A stretch of 64,000 nucleotides of DNA from Dryas octopetala (Eukaryota; Streptophyta; Magnoliopsida; Rosales; Rosaceae), in contig OY992840.1 in assembly GCA_963921425.1 (NCBI GenBank), forward strand, positions 5,334,501-5,398,500, in the 5' to 3' direction. The notes under the pieces were generated by a model. It saw nothing but the letters and a program-made list of their open reading frames with translations. It was not told the DNA's origin and made no database searches. Made by a program: the position numbers and the translations under genes. Shown here piece by piece: positions 62,889 to 64,000 of this stretch; position 1 is the first letter of the stretch, and each line of letters opens with the position of its first letter.

Positions 62889-63364
62889 CTGGACAAAAAA
62901 GGACCGTTCAGAACTTTTAATTCAAGAACATTTCTTGGAACATGAAATTGCTATTTCCTGGCTCTCAAGTACTTTATTGATCAATTAGCATCAAAACTAT
63001 ATTTTTCCTTATGTGTTTTCCTTTATTGGCAAAGCATATCATCCTATTTCAATAATTATTGTCCAAGTATATGAAAATTTTCCTGACTCATTTTTCCTAC
63101 TGGATACACCTGCCCACAGTTTCAATAAAATGAACAAAGCTTGAAATCTATAAATCGATGAATCCTCAAAAATCTGAACCAAAGCAGAAGTGATCATTAT
63201 TGACAGCATACCTTAAGATCAACCAAAAAATTGGAAAGTAAATCAAGAACTCATATAAACAGATGCAAGTAGAAACAATATAAAATTTAAGGACTCAAAA
63301 GTTACATAATCAAGTTCCAAGAATTTAAAATCAAGCATATTGACACTTGGACAGAAAGACTTAC

Positions 63365-63764
63365 GGGCGTATGACATATTTTGGTTTCCCTTCAACATCT
63401 TGTCCTATTGGAGCCCTAGAGTTAGAAGAACACATCAGAAAAATTAATTTCAGTAATACACTTCCTATAAATTGGAACTTCATGACAAAGCAGAGTTACT
63501 TATAAACAGCAAGGTATACCTCGTAATGATGCATGAAGCAACATCTAAACCCAACTTGGCAGTAGGATCAAACGTAAATCTGCCAATTTTGGGAGAAAAC
63601 TACAAGAAATCTGTTACTAGGAATATAAAAATCTAATTGCATGTGTATAACATAGTCATTAATGGTTGGGATTTCATATGACCAGATTGAGTTGGTTATA
63701 GAAATTGCAACTTAATTTTTAACCCACCCCCCATTTCACCTCATGAGTGAGTAAGCAAACGAAT

Positions 63765-63835
<71 letters not shown>

Positions 63836-63923
63836 TAGGAGCTATACCTGAATAATTGAGTATTGTGGCTAACCCTTGAAGTGTCTTGCAACTTAAATTC
63901 AATCCACTTATTGGGATTAAGTG
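63365..63923 (-). pseudogene. NADH-cytochrome b5 reductase-like fragment (three exons)
   Basis: Exons 63848-63923, 63520-63579 and 63365-63415, with intact GT-AG borders and matching phases. They read LNPNKWIEFKLQDTSRVS, then FTFDPTAKLGLDVASCIT, then APIGQDVEGKPKYVIRP. This is the start of the FAD-binding domain of the mitochondrial-type plant enzyme, which passes electrons from NADH to cytochrome b5. It stops just before the essential YTPxS flavin-binding segment, which is missing from the next 500 bp. The N-terminal part may lie beyond 64000. Best read as a captured gene fragment; a truncated resident gene is the alternative. Confidence 0.75.
63769..63833 (+). repeat. (GA)n microsatellite
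   Basis: About 30 GA units, with one AAAG interruption near the start. It sits in the intron between the first two reductase-like exons. Confidence 0.95.
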
Positions 63924-64000
63924 CTGAAAACACATTAAAGTATCTATTTAAAAGTATCTATTTAGCATGAGCAACATAAGGGTGAAAATTTTGATATATG

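Larger units (their letters stand above)
60874..64000 (+). mobile_element. CACTA (En/Spm) element, left terminus; extends past the window
   Basis: The terminal sequence CACTACTACAAAATAGCAAT begins at 60874 and is the characteristic CACTA end. About 700 bp of subterminal DNA follow, full of ACAACGGTT/ACCGTTGT words in both orientations, as typical for transposase-binding regions. No matching right terminus (TAGTAGTG) was found up to 64000. No TNP2-like transposase is visible. The minus-strand exons at 62146-63923 appear to be carried host-gene fragments. That they belong to the element is an inference, because the right end is missing. Confidence 0.65.

Overview
This is nuclear DNA from a plant, almost certainly a eudicot. 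The evidence is intron-rich genes with GT-AG splicing, a chloroplast Calvin-cycle gene with a transit peptide, a plant-type SCAMP gene, and several kinds of plant transposon. The sequence does not let me name a family or species. Most of the ORFs over 60 codons are chance reading frames in AT-rich DNA or in transposons.

Layout. 1-20.5 kb is accessory DNA: Helitron ends (1-468), a decayed PIF/Harbinger element (about 2.5-5.95 kb), a Mutator-type MITE (7244-7638), a long foldback element (8276-9312), a Harbinger MITE (10294-10922), a non-autonomous Helitron (11595-13712) carrying a nested Mutator-like element (11827-13051), and a hAT-like element (14574-16674). 20.5-25.8 kb holds a complete five-exon phosphoribulokinase gene on the minus strand, with a MITE and a SINE-like insertion in intron 1. 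27.98-36.9 kb holds a complete twelve-exon SCAMP gene on the minus strand. 37.2-58.4 kb is a very large Helitron in minus orientation with a Rep/helicase gene and an RPA1-like gene. A 2.8-kb solo-LTR candidate (42699-45531) and a Mutator MITE (53403-53950) are nested in it. 58.8-60.85 kb carries a hAT MITE and a foldback MITE. From 60874 to the window end there is one terminus of a CACTA element, followed by exons resembling NADH-cytochrome b5 reductase and a plant O-fucosyltransferase.

Function. Only two host genes are complete: PRK (chloroplast stroma, Calvin cycle) and SCAMP (endomembrane trafficking). They are neighbours on the same strand with no evident functional link. The Helitron genes form a self-mobilising module: an HUH endonuclease fused to a PIF1-type helicase, and an ssDNA-binding RPA subunit. 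The RPA exons join into an uninterrupted 583-codon frame. The Rep/helicase frame is broken twice, each time by one surplus A in an A run. Exon coordinates were derived by hand from splice sites and reading frame, and nested TE borders from matching target-site duplications. Family names rest on recognised motifs, not on a database search.
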